Below are positions 35,346 through 46,289 of a stretch of DNA of 64,000 nt, piece after piece. Numbering within the stretch: position 1 is the first letter of the stretch; every line of letters begins with the position of its first letter. Location of the stretch: the NCBI GenBank assembly GCA_030765065.1, contig CM060979.1, positions 13,917,001-13,981,000 on the forward strand. Direction: 5' to 3'. The notes beneath the pieces are model-generated. The model was not told where the DNA came from. It ran no database searches and saw nothing but the letters and a program-made list of their open reading frames with translations. The translations under genes and the position numbers were made by a program. This DNA comes from Deroplatys truncata. Lineage: Eukaryota > Arthropoda > Insecta > Mantodea > Mantidae.

Positions 35346-36180
35346 TTGACCTCTTCAGGTTACCGGATTCCTATATCTGTGCAATTAATGTACATAATAT
35401 TCTTGAAAATTGTTAATTGCGCTAAATCCATTCATTACTCCTCTTATATCTGCCTTGTTCTTGGAACTATGCATCAACTGATATAATTATGTTATGTAAC
35501 GCTGTGATTCTGCGGATTTTCATTACATCTTGGGTCAGGATATTTAAAGGCACCTGTCGCAGGAAAAAAAAGTTCTTAAGCATTAAAAATGACAAAGTAC
35601 ATTAAACTAACTTTATCAGGATGTAATTCATTGGTGAAAATGGGATGTATCTATTTGTTGGGAATTCTAACCTATATCGTTCCGCCATTTTAACATTTCA
35701 GCACAAGAGTTGGAAATAATCGGCGAAAACCGGCCATTAATGGCCGGTTAGATTTAACCGCAGTAAAACCCTCGATAAACTTTTACCAGTGTCGATGCAC
35801 CACAAATGACTGTTCACCGCAGTAAAATCCATATTTTACCATGGTAAAATCTTGATCGAGAATGGTGCACACGGCCATTATTCTTGATTTTGTGGAATAG
35901 CTTGATAATGTACTGGGCAATCAATTTGAAGCCTACTCTAAGGTGTACAGGAAGAGCTTCAAACTCGTAACATGGGTTGCCAGGTATTACATAAGGTGTG
36001 GAGGAGGCTGTTAAAAATTGTGCAAATACAAAATTGTGGCCAGGGAAATACAGTATTTTGGTCAGGGAAGCTAGGTTCACTTTGAAGTGTTATTCAGATG
36101 TTAGAGACAGTGAAGCAAAACAATAATTTAATTGAATCTTGAATGAGTGGATACACTAAAAGTTCACTTGAAATTAATCA

Positions 36181-36217
36181 AACATGTTTCGAAAGCACTG
36201 CTTGTTTTCATCTTCAG
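36181..36217 (-). other. Hammerhead-like motif, left end of PLE4
   Basis: Minus strand: CTGAAGA, T, GAAA stem side, ~10-nt loop, TTTC stem side, GAAA, palindromic ACATGT, then TT. All parts of the type I core are present in order; the additional T after CUGAAGA departs from the textbook form. Confidence 0.5.
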
Positions 36218-36744
36218 CTTTTTTTCTGACTGAGCATGATGGGAATTTGGGTCCATAGGTGTAGGTGGTGTCATCTGGGTGTCCATAATGAAGCTGCTTA
36301 GATAAACACACAATTCAAAACCTACTACTAGCTTCCCCTGTCAAAGATAAAATTCCACAAGAACAAACATCTGGCATCTACCTAATAAACTGTGAAAATT
36401 GTGACTCGGTGTATGTTGGTAAAACAAAAAGAAATACTGAAACCAGAAGGAAAGAACACTTCACATGTATATCCAACAAACAGATGGACAAATCTGCCAT
36501 AGCAAACCATTTTTAGACCACAAAACCACGACATCAACCCCAAAGTCAGATTCCTGAAATGCACCACTAGTCCAATAGAACTACAAGTTTGGGAAAACAT
36601 ACACGTAATCAAATGCATGAAAATGAACTTTGAAATCCTGCCACTCAACAATCTAAACAGCTCATCATGGACACACCAGATGACACCACTTCCACACCAT
36701 TTACACCTATGGACCCGAATCCCGTCATGCTCATTGCCAAAAAG

Positions 36745-36783
36745 CTGAAGATGAAAGCAAGCAGTGCTTTTGAAATATGTTTG
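36745..36783 (+). other. Hammerhead-like motif, right end of PLE4
   Basis: CTGAAGA, T, GAAA, loop, TTTT, GAAA, ATATGT. It is the same motif as 36181-36217 in opposite orientation, slightly decayed. Further out, CATGCT (36726-36731) and AGCATG (36794-36799) could close an outer stem I. Confidence 0.45.
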
Positions 36784-36869
36784 GTTAATTTCAAGCATGT
36801 GAAGTTTTAGTATATCTATTGACTCAAGATTCAATTAAATTAGGTTCATATATTTGCTGAGAAATTGAA

Positions 36870-37149
36870 ATTGAGTTTTATTTATGGACGCTCTTTAGCT
36901 GCTTTGGTTCTTAGCGTCCCATTCTACTTTGGGCATGAAAGACTGGTAATTTTGCTCAGAGGCCTCTTTATCAGGCTTGAGGTTCTTTTACGTGCCGTAA
37001 ATCTACGATACGGGATCACCGGCTTCCCTTCCGAAGGAAGCCATGCTAAGAATTTTTACGCTCGAAAAAATCCTTTGCCCTCCGCTGGGTTTGAACCTGT
37101 GACCTCGGGAACTAGAGGCTAGCATGGTAACTACTACACCACAGACAAC
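36870..37149 (-). mobile_element. SINE family 1 copy
   Basis: A full body with TTTACGTGCCGTAAATCTAC and a head ending GGTAACTACTACACCACAGA. Flanked by TTGCTGAGAA (about 36854) and TTGCTGGGAA (about 37153), an imperfect 10-bp duplication. Confidence 0.8.
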
Positions 37150-37989
37150 TTTTTGCTGGGAACCCTGAATAAGTCATAACTACATCATTTTGCTGTCATC
37201 TGTGTCTGCTCTATGCAGTTGTTAAAACACCATAAAATTAAACACATGAAAGTCCTCTCAACTGAAATGAAAGACAGTGGTTGGGGAGTAGTGTAGATAA
37301 ATCTCTCAAAAACCAATGTCATTCTATCAGGAAAGGATTAAGCTTGTATATCGGCTGATTTTTTAGTAGTGGCATCAATGTTATAGTGATGCCATGCAAC
37401 GGAGCCAGGCATTTCTACCACAGATTAGTTAAATGATGACCTTCCCTTGGAGCAAATGGACTTCCCTCCTCAAAGCCTGTGTGCAGTGACAATAGGACAG
37501 AGCAGTTGTGAACGAGTATTCACATAATACAGTCACTATTGTTTAGAAGCAAGAGCACAGGAGATGCACGCATGACTGTGTCAAGGATGAAAAGAGATTT
37601 GCAGTGCATCTCTATTACCATACCAAATTGGTAACAAGGCGGGTAAGGGCCTTCAGAGAAGGATGTGAAAACATCACCCACTGGTAAGTGATGAAGATCG
37701 GAAACTATGTCTACATTAGTGGAGACAGATTGGTCTTCATGTGTTAGCCTAAGTTACAGAACTATATTATTTCTAAAATAAGAATCACACCTGAGGTAAA
37801 CAAAGGTGAGAGGTGAAATAGTAGGTTTGTTACATTGTTTGCACCATGCTTTGGGTGTCAATTTGAGGTAGTTAGTTTTGTTGTATTGAAGGAGTTGTAT
37901 TATATTTCAACTGTTGGGGAACCGAACTTGACGTAGTTGCAACCGCACGTATGGTACCCGGTAGCCTTCACCCTAAGTTTAAAAATATT

Positions 37990-38760
37990 AACTTTGTAAT
38001 TTAAACTGTTTCTTTAAATATTAAATATTTATGTTTGCCTCGTCTGTGTCAGTATTTTTGTTAGATACACATTTCTCTTAGCAGGGTTGTGGTGCAACAA
38101 GAATGTAGGCTTACACAGATTATAGTTTTACTTCACATCTTTTATTAATGCTTGACACGATTTAAATAACACTTCACTGATATAGAGAGCTGTGAGATTC
38201 TTTTTATTAGTTAGTTACACTTTTTAACATGTAAACTTATGTTTCGTCTCGCACAAATACATATTATATTTCTTGAGGACACTTTTTGCGTCTGGTTAGT
38301 AACGCTGTCTGCAGGCAACTGAACTCTAAATTTTAAAAATTTTCTCCTTTTCAGTTTCCGATTGGCTAATCCTACTCCAATAGAATACCTTCATTTAACT
38401 AAAGCTTTTTCTGGTTGTTGATTTGCTATTTTATAAACTGTCACTAAAATTATACTATTGTTGCTCCAATAATGACTAGTAGCATTATTAAACATTCTTA
38501 CTCATTATTGCCTCAAGGTTACCTTATTGTTAGCAACTTTAAACCTATTATTCTCACAGCTCCTACATTATTAAATTAGATAATGCATTCACATAACATT
38601 ATTGAACATGTTTACAATAATATAAGCATATGCAATGACTGTTACATACATTTTACAAATTATTACATACACATATTGCTTCAATGCGGGCTGTTATTGA
38701 ATTTACATATTATATAATTTGACTGAAAGCATTGTGTTAAAAATACTGCCTCAGAGGCAA
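37990..38760 (-). mobile_element. LTR-like relic A3 (diverged)
   Basis: Shares the outer block of family A (GGGCTGTTATTGAATTTACA at 38689, AATACTGCCTCAGAGGC at 38742) and the CCGATTGGCTAATCCTACTC block with 1866-2810 and 62466-63600, but is much more diverged. No coding region is seen. It is an old fossil. 38761-38989 holds nothing else recognised. Confidence 0.5.
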
Positions 38761-38989
38761 CCCCAAGCATGTGGCCACAGTGAATGCTCTCATTGGCCCC
38801 TGGCTGCAACACTCAGCCTAAGAGTACAAAATAGATCCCATCTTTTCTTTGTTATCACTTTTAAAATGTGCTAATGGATAAGTTTAATGGTTTCATTATA
38901 ATATATTACATTTTCACTGTTATTTGGAAATAGAAACAACCAGTTGACTGAAACTGAACAGTTATCATGACTGTGAACGAAAACAAACA

Positions 38990-40330
38990 GGATATCAGTG
39001 AGGTGTATGACAACAACCTAGTTGCTGGTGTGAATGTGGCAGTAGATAAAATGAGGATTCAGGGTGACAATAAGCATCTAAAGGTAATCTACTGAAACAG
39101 GGTGAGAAACAACTTATTTTAAATGTGTTTCATAAGTTAGTGGAGCATAATCCAGGCATTACGTGAACAACTAGTAAAATTAAATGTAGAGTATGCCATT
39201 GTTTCAGAAGCCAGTGCCGTGCATGTGCGAAAACAATTCAAAGATACTGGTGGTGTTATGCAAAAAGCCTAAAACAGAAGGGACGAGAGCAGACACTATA
39301 GAGCTTAATATTTGTAGTGATTAATTAATAATTTTTATCATGAAATTTTAGGAAAGGCATATGGTTTTTTTTTTTCAATTATGTGATTCGCTATAAAGTG
39401 ACAATGAACCACCAACAATAAACAAAGTAATAAGTGCAGTCAATGATGACTCTGATTTACCGGACTTTTAAGTGAACAAATCTCCATTCCTTACCATCAG
39501 AAATGACATTTACTTTTGTGAAAAGAAATAATATCATCATGGATAGGGACGACATTGCACTGTGGAGATGTATCTGACAAACATTTGCGCTACAGGAAGG
39601 AAAACAGATATATTTATATGAGGGCTGTCCAGAAAGTAACCTCCGTTCATGCATAGCACGAGAAGTAGTCGGTGTAGTGCCACAATTTTGACATCAGTGT
39701 GTACAGTGGCTCAGTATGCCTCTAGCTGTGCAAGGTAGAGCATTGTACTTCCACATGTTTGCTAGTTATAACCTAACAACATGAGTGCCAAAATAACAAA
39801 TTCTGCCAAATGTGAAGTGCATGGCGTTTTAAGATTTCTTTGGGTGAAACATCACTCATCAGCCGAAATTTATTGTGAATTGTCTGCTGACGTCTGGTGT
39901 TGTGTTTTTGCATGACAACGCTCACCCCCACAAAGTAAAAAACATAAATGAACTTTTGGCCCCTAGCGACCTCCATCTGTTCCCGTACATGAAAAAGTGG
40001 CTTGCAGTGAAGTGCTTTGGCAATGACGAAGAGCTTCAAAATGCCATGACAGGTTGGCTTTGTTCACAGAATTTTATGCAGAGGGTATTTCAAAGACTGA
40101 AAAGGTATGACAAATGCTTGAATCAGTTTGGAGACTATGTAGTAAAATAGAGAAAAGCTGTAGTTTTCAGATGTATATAATAAAACTTTTGTATGTATAC
40201 CAGTTTCATGTTTATTTCAAAACGGAAGTTACTTTCTGGACAGCCCTTGTATTACCTAGATGAGACATAAGGGCGCCAGTGTACTTCAAAAGTATGGATT
40301 GACAATTCAGGACCATTCTCAAATTCTGAC
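38990..40330 (+). mobile_element. Tc1/IS630-like transposase relic, split by a mariner
   Basis: Readable fragments in order: KQGEKQLILNVFHKLVEHNP (about 39095, helix-turn-helix), then DDSDLPDF and SPFLTIRNDIYFCEKK (about 39445), LTNICATGRKTDIFIY (about 39570) and, after the inserted mariner, YLDET (40252). The last is the first catalytic Asp motif. Several frames are needed and the catalytic second half is missing. It is related in its N-terminus to the fragment at 3358-4320. Confidence 0.6.
39619..40249 (+). mobile_element. Internally deleted mariner inserted in the IS630-like relic
   Basis: Inverted ends TGAGGGCTGTCCAGAAAGTA and TACTTTCTGGACAGCCCTTG, TA at 39617-39618 and 40250-40251. It is 631 bp long. 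From 39893 to 40150 it keeps VVFLHDNAHPHKVKNINELL, APSDLHLFPYMKKWLA and FGDYVVK, that is, the second Asp region and C-terminus of a mariner transposase with a central deletion. Confidence 0.85.
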
Positions 40331-40439
40331 ATGGGAGTTGCTGCATTATTGTAAGTAAGTGCTTTAAATTTGTGTGTTTGTTTGAATGTATATGTATTAG
40401 TGTTCCTTATATACCTTCTTGGTGTTCATTTTAATATAT

Positions 40440-40988
40440 GAACATAGTTTGAGACAGAAACTGAAGCTCTTAATGAATGAAGTTATTCTAACTGATATGG
40501 ACAAAGGCATCATCTCTTGTCGATCGCTAGATCACATATGCCGTCGACATGTTGCATGGAGTAATACAAAAGTGTGTTTCTTAGAGCAGATCCAGTATAG
40601 AACCTTCAACTGTGCTTCACATCCTGAAGGACTGCATGAAAATGTGAAAAATTGTCTCAAGATGGTTCTGCCAACTGTACTTGTGGTGTTTCTCATACCC
40701 ATTTGCAAGGCTATGAGGAGCACGAAGGAGAGCTCTTCAAATGGAGTGCCATTACAGTTGATGAGACTTGGGTCAGGTCTTAAGAACCAAAGCTGAAATC
40801 CAATCAAATGAACTACTGCAAAAAAAAACAGCAGTTCAGCAGGTCTCCACCAATGTGACAGCTATGCTGATTCTTTTCTATGATTGGGATGGTGTCATCT
40901 TGAATCAGAACATTATGCAGAGTACTACTGTTTGTTCTTGCAAGACAATCTGCAAGCAGCTCTGAGAAGAAAACGGAGACACTTTGTA
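40440..40988 (+). mobile_element. Second mariner-like transposase relic
   Basis: Fragments AITVDETWVRS (40738-40770), MLILFYDWDGVI (about 40864) and AEYYCLFLQDNLQAALRRKR (about 40917) resemble the first-Asp region and downstream strand of a mariner-type (possibly DD41D) transposase. It is cut at 40989 by the fragment that follows. The identification is by motif only. Confidence 0.5.
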
Positions 40989-40990
40989 TA

Positions 40991-41330
40991 CGAGGGTGGT
41001 CTGAAAAGTTTCCGACCTAATAAAGATACAAAACATTTTTTCAGAATTTTTTTTTATTTTTCAACATAGTCTCCTTGTAACTCTACACACTTCTCCCAAC
41101 GATGCTCCCATCTCTGTAACCAGTACTCGGCATTTTTCTCTGCAAAATAATTGTTCACGAAGGTCATTGCCTCTTCATTTGACGAAAATCTCTGTCCTCC
41201 GAGCGCAATTTTCAGATGAAGGGGGAACAAAAAAAAGTCGCTTGGGGCTAGATCTGGTGAGTAAGGCGGATGGTCAAGCAGTTCAAACAGTAATTCGTGG
41301 ATTTTCGCCATTGCAACCGCCGTTTACAAC
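40991..41330 (-). mobile_element. Mariner fragment, same family as 60461-61699
   Basis: It begins with the terminal repeat CGAGGGTGGTCTGAAAAGTT after TA, then on the minus strand encodes HPPYSPDLAPSDFFLFP, with the third catalytic Asp, to ELQGDYVEK. The rest of the element is missing. 41331-41786 shows no recognised feature. Confidence 0.85.
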
Positions 41331-41786
41331 AGAAGGAAGAAAACTTCCAGCACATTTATTTGATGAGCATCTTCCCAATTTCAAGTACTTATGGATTTGG
41401 CATATTTAGTGAGGTCTTCCAGGTTTCAAGTACTACTGACTCGGATAGTTTAGGCAGCTTTCTTTGTTCCATATATCACCATTATAAATGTCTCAAAGAA
41501 ACTGTTGTAGTTCTGTGTGTCCCACATAAAACCAGTATGCCTCACTGTGTTCACATTTACAATTTGGCTACACTGCACTCCGTTTTTAAGAGTTCACCAG
41601 TTGAGTTTTAAGAGTAGCTTTCATGAATATCGTGGAAATGTTTAGTTTTAGGTTGAATACCGAATTGATGTTGTAGAATTTTATATAAAGACTCCATAAA
41701 GGAGACTAAAGAAATGTTTCATGCAAAATATCCTGGTATCAAGATCCCCACAAGATCTGTATAAGAAATGGAGCACCAGAGGATAT

Positions 41787-42289
41787 TGACTAATTTTGAA
41801 GATTTAGAAGCTAGTAACAGTCATGTGTCATAATTTAAGATAAAGAGAATTGAGGGTTGTTAAACTACATCAATAAAATATTCTTACTTGAACGCATTTT
41901 GGGAGACGGTTTGTTCCCATCGTCAGCATGTTCTCAACTGATGTTTCCGGTCATCGTCTGGGGGATGTGTGTGGCTAGTGGTGTTCTCTGGTGCTGCGCT
42001 GATGAACCTCCAAAGGCTGCTGGTGGCGGCAGTTCGAGATTCATTAGGTGATTCCTGTGTTTGACAATATGTATTTTTTCCCAGATGTCCAATTCATTGC
42101 TGCTGTTGATCGGTTTTAAGAGTTTTATGTTTGGAGTGATATGGTTTGAAGACCAGAAATGATGTGCTACTGCTGATTTATCTGGCTGCTTTTGGTAAAT
42201 GCATCTCATATGCTCTTTAAGTCTCATTTTAAGATTTCAAATTGATTGTAATGAATGTAACCTGGTATACATAGGAAGAACCAAAAGAG
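41787..42289. mobile_element. Penelope-like element copy 2 (PLE2), rearranged
   Basis: The left part is the PLE 5' unit (TGACTAATTTTGAAGATTTA, + orientation) joined to the inverted 3' end. 41934-42227 on the minus strand encodes RLKEHMRCIYQKQPDKSAVA and the C-terminus of the GIY-YIG protein. At about 42236 orientation flips: 42240-42289 reads NECNLVYIGRTKR on the + strand. An internal inversion like this is common for retroelement 5' ends. Confidence 0.8.
41888..41926 (-). other. Hammerhead-like motif in PLE2
   Basis: Minus strand: CTGACGA, T, GGGA, loop, TCCC, AAAA (GAAA expected), palindromic-type TGCGTT, C. Matches 58451-58488 apart from the G of the GAAA box. Confidence 0.45.
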
Positions 42290-43545
42290 ATTTCTTTCAT
42301 TCTTACCTAGGCTGTACATGCAGTGTTCCTTCCCGATAAAAATGAGAAGTCACGTGACTTCCTGTGACCATGCAGTGATGAGGTAGACGCTCTGAAGTGA
42401 ACATGTGTTTTGCGTGTGTTGCGATTTTTCCGCATAGCAAAAATGTCAGATTACAAAGAACAAAGAACGAACATAAAATTTTGCTTTAAACTCGCTAAAA
42501 CTGCAACAGAAGCCTATGGAATGTTAAGAACAGCTTATGGGGAGGAAGTTATGGGCAAAAGTCAAGCATTTGAGTGGTTTTCGAAATTTAAAAGTGATGT
42601 GACATCAGTACCCTGTTCCAGCAAAACTGATGAAAATATCAATCAGGTGAGGGAAATGGTCTTAAATGATAGGCGCATTACAATAAGAGAACTTTCTGAC
42701 TCATTAGGACTCTCTTTTGGAAGTGTTCAAAGCATTTTGAAAGACAATTTGGACATGAGAAGAATTGCTGCCAAGTTCATGCCCTGCCTGCTTTCAAATA
42801 ACCAAAAGGAAAGCCATGTGATTGCCTGCACAGATCTTAAAGAACAGCTACAAAATGACCCACAGTTTATGGAGAAAATTATTACTGGTGATGAAACATG
42901 GATTTATGGGTACGATCCAGAAACGAAGCAACAATCTTCACAATGGAAGAGTCCTTCTTGTCCATGCCCGAAAAAGGCCAGACAAGTTCGATCCAAAGTG
43001 AAGTCAATGATGATTGTGTTTTTTGACATTAAAGGCATTGTACATAAGGAATTTGTGCCACAGGATCAAACAGTGAATCAAGTGTTCTACAAACAAGTGC
43101 TGCAAAGATTAAGGGAGAATGTGCGACACAAACGGCTGGAGAAATGGAGGAGTGGTGACTGGTTCCTGCATCATGACAATGCGCCTGCGCACAAAGCCCT
43201 TTCTGTTCGCCAATTTTTGTATAAAAATAGGATGAATACTGTTCCCCATCCCGCCTGTTCTCCAGATTTGGCACTAGCGGACTTTTTTCTTTTCCCGCGA
43301 CTTAAAATACGGCTCCGAGGACACCGTTTTGAGGACATTGATGCTATCCATCGCGAATTGCAGAAGGCTCTGAACATATTGAAAGAAGAGGACTTCCAGT
43401 GATGCTTGTAGCAGTGGCAGAAGTGCTGGGACAAGCGTATCAACTCCCAAGGAGACTACTTCGAGGATGACACTGCAGATTAGACAAAACAAACTGTTGT
43501 GTAGTGTTTATGACGTCATTCTGGAAACTTTTTGATTACACCTCA
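42290..43545 (+). mobile_element. Near full-length mariner with long transposase frame
   Basis: The transposase starts at ATG 42443 (MSDYKEQRTNIKFCFKLAKT). A helix-turn-helix region includes ITIRELSDSLGLSFGSVQSI. The D,D34D triad is complete: TGDETWIYGYDPETK, HHDNAPAH, and CSPDLALADFFLFP, with 34 residues between the last two Asp. The frame stops at TGA 43400-43402; a TAG follows at 43409-43411, after which the same frame continues as WQKCWDKRINSQGDYFEDD to a stop at 43481-43483. So two nonsense changes near the C-terminus break it. The right end AACTTTTTGATTACACCTCA is followed by TA; I see no matching left terminal repeat, so the left end is probably truncated. Confidence 0.9.
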
Positions 43546-43748
43546 TAACACCTGTCCTCAAGATTTCAACAGGTTAATCAGAACATTGCCCTATGAGCAT
43601 GGTGATGTCTGATTGTTGAGGCCACTTCCAGCACTTGTTATAAGCCGTAAGTCTGGTAAATATATGTAATATAATAAAGTGACACGTGGTTTTTACATGA
43701 ATGGCACTGTGATAGTAAGGTGTACTGGTTTTATATGATACCAGTGTA

Positions 43749-44660
43749 CTATGTGTGACAATAAAGAAACCGGACTGATGTTCTAACTCTTTATTAAAAA
43801 ACTTACAAAACTGAAATGTAGTCCCCTCCCTGATCCGTGCACCGCTCCATGCAAATTTTCCACCGTTGGTAGCAGTGCTGCAAGTCTTTTTCTGTTATGC
43901 TGTTGAGGAGTCTCATTGCTTTTTCCTTCACTGCATCCACAGACTTGAACCTGGTTCCTTTGAGCGCAGACTTCATTATGGGAAGAGAAAAGTTGCATGC
44001 TGCTAGGTCAGGCAAATGCGGTGGATTTTCCATCACTGAAATGTTGTTTTTTGCCAAAAACCTCTTCACAGACACCGCGTTATGGGCCGGCACGTTATCC
44101 TGATGAAGAATCCAAGAGCGATTCTACCACAGATCTGGTCTCCTTCGTCACACACCTTCACGGAGGGTCTTCAGAACTGTTGTATAATGAACTTGATTGA
44201 CAATCTGACCTTCAGGCGGTCTTCTCAAACAATTCCACCAACCTTCTCCACATTCCCTTCAGTTTTGGAAGTGGAAGGATGGCCCGATTTCGGATCGTCT
44301 TCGACGTCTTCCCTACCGTCCTTGAACCTCTTAACCCACTTGAAAACTTGCGTACGAGATAGACACTGCTCACCATAAACTTGTTTCAACAAATTGTAAG
44401 TTTCTGTGGCATATTTTCCAAGTTATGTGATGAATTTGATGTTAACACGTTCTACTTTAGAGCATAGCATAATTCCAATGGAGCTCAGATACATGGCTCG
44501 TTTCTAAGAAGGCTCACAGCCAAACTGACCACCACAGCGGTGTGAAAAAGTACACATGTCAGGAAGAGTACCAAGGCCAATCCCCCACTCTTTTCTTTGC
44601 CATCGACAAAGCTGGAAACGTGCACAACAATCACTCCGGTTTCTTTATTGCCACACCTTG
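43749..44660 (-). mobile_element. Mariner with TIRs, internally deleted
   Basis: Inverted ends share ACAATAAAGAAACCGG and CCGGTTTCTTTATTG, bounded by TA at 43747-43748 and 44661-44662. It is 912 bp. Minus-strand pieces: LTHLKTCVRDRHCSP-region antisense marks the N-terminal part (44370-44200), then PAHNAVSVKRFLAKNNISVM (after the second Asp) and QHCYQRWKICMERCTDQGGD. The third-Asp motif is altered (HLPDLAACNFSLP). The centre of the transposase is missing. Confidence 0.85.
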
Positions 44661-45823
44661 TATAAAAAACAACCCTGCATGAAAGAAGGGTCCAGAAATA
44701 TATCACTAAAAGAACTGGCATTCTTATAAGATGCATCAAAATTTAAGTGCTCTAACTCTGAAAGACTTGAAAATGTTCTCAAGTGATGGGAAGTATGTGG
44801 TGTTGTGTAGTTAGAAGAAATAGATCCCTTAGCAGAAGCTCAGTTATAAATTATCACCACTCACACATGAAAATTATATTGAAGGATATTGCATTATAAA
44901 TGTATGGAACAGTGAGACAGACAGAAGTTTTCGAGTATGTGCCTTTGTATTGTGTACCACCAATAATGAAGGTGAAATCAAAACATCCTATGCTGACTCA
45001 TGCAATATGTTTAAACATTACTTCCCCTTCTGGCGTGATCCAGATCAAGACAGATTTTGTTCAGCAATAACAGGTGTGCATACTTGCCAACTTTTATGGT
45101 TTGCCCATAAAATGTACAAGAACCAAGGTCTTTTTATGACTTTATGGTAAAGGAGGCATTATTACAGCTTTGTGGGCATATGAAAGTGTTGCAGATTTTC
45201 ACCATGGACATGACAAAACATTAAATTCTATTGCAGTATATTGTAACTTAAGATTACAGGCTGAGTGTACTACACTAATTGGTATACAAAGCTGTGATAG
45301 GCCAGAGCTTATCTCTGTGTCTATCCATCATGATCATGGTTCCCCTTTGCTAGCATACAACAAAATGCATAGTGTGTGGATTTAAAATTTGTTTGCAGCA
45401 CTGATCACCTCTAGTAACCAGAAGTAAATGGGCATGAACATTCAGTAATGGACAACATGAATTGTAAAGTCAACTCCCTTATGTAAACTGTTTGTCTTAT
45501 TCATGTTCTATTGCTATGGGATATAACTTTCTCATCTTTTGTTTATGATTCATGTTACAAAGAGTAAAATATAGACTAGAAATGTATGTATAGCATAGGA
45601 AGTGGTGTTCTTCACTTTAATACATGTTTATTGTGGTACCAGGAAGAATTTCAGCAAGAAGCAGTACTATGAGCTGTTCAAGGATTCTAATAAAAGAATT
45701 CTTCCAATTATTTTATATGTTAATCTTATAATTTACTCCACTAAACGTTTTACACTTTCTAAATTTCATGTCATTGTAAAATTATTACGCTTAGTTAACT
45801 GAGGGAAAGTTTTACTGGTTTCA
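44661..45823. other. Intronic stretch, nothing recognised
   Basis: Short + frames (44950-45150 and 45170-45385) share a reading style (TSYADSCNMFKHYFPFWRD, then ALWAYESVADFHHGHDK) that could be an old coding relic, but I do not recognise a family. Confidence 0.4.
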
Positions 45824-46105
45824 CTGCCCTCCATGGTCTAGGGGTACCATGATAGCTTCTAGTTCTGAGGCCATGGGTTCAAACCTGGCGGAGGGTGATG
45901 GATTTTTTTGGGGGGTAAAGATCCATAGTATGGCTTCCTTTGGAAGGGGAGTAAAGCTGGGATCCTATGTTGTAGGTTTATGGCACGTAAAAGAACCTCA
46001 AGACTGATGGAGAGGCCTCTGAGCAAAAATTTGCAATATATCTCAATATGGGATGCTAAAAACCATAGCAGTTATAGTGTGTCCATAAATAAAACTCAGT
46101 TTAAT
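45824..46105 (+). mobile_element. SINE family 1 copy with 12-bp TSD
   Basis: Head CCCTCCATGGTCTAGGGG with B-box GGGTTCAAACCTGG, body with TTATGGCACGTAAAAGAACC, tail GTCCATAAATAAAA. Flanked by TTACTGGTTTCA at 45812-45823 and 46106-46117. Confidence 0.9.
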
Positions 46106-46289
46106 TTACTGGTTTCAGTTTCAGGAAGTTGGCAAGTATGGGTGTGTGTGAGAGAGAAATTTTCTACAGAATGTGCTCAAATGATTACAGGGGTTTTGAA
46201 CTTAATATGTTTTCTCTGCAGTATACAATATAATTTTGAATCATAACTTAAATTGAACGAAAACTGTGGAAGTTAACACAGTACTTCAA

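Larger units (their letters stand above)
34763..35877. mobile_element. PIF/Harbinger-like TIR element
   Basis: TTA (34760-34762) and TTA (35878-35880) flank inverted ends TGGCCGTGTGCAC and GTGCACACGGCCA, which extend through TTCTCGAT/ATCGAGAA. A 3-bp TTA duplication is typical of PIF/Harbinger. Internal motifs CACCGCAG(T)...GGTAAA recur near both ends. No transposase is recognised. It contains a (CT)n run (35146-35187) and a tRNA-like head (35240-35345). Confidence 0.8.
36100..36835 (+). mobile_element. Penelope-like element copy 4 (second subfamily)
   Basis: The centre (36370-36660) reads QEQTSGIYLINCENCDSVYV, then GKTKRNTETRRKEHFTC and DKSAIANHF, a GIY-YIG endonuclease, truncated upstream so that no reverse transcriptase remains. 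The ends are inverted copies of each other: CAAACATGTTTCGAAAGCAC at 36179-36198 and GTGCTTTTGAAATATGTTTG at 36764-36783, extending outward to TTGAATGAGTGG... and ...GACTCAAGATTCAA. The long minus frame here is the antisense shadow. 35881-36099 and 37150-37880 hold nothing recognised. Confidence 0.8.

Noticed and set aside
36382-36834. 150-codon minus frame
   Set aside because: It is antisense to the GIY-YIG coding part of a Penelope-like element.
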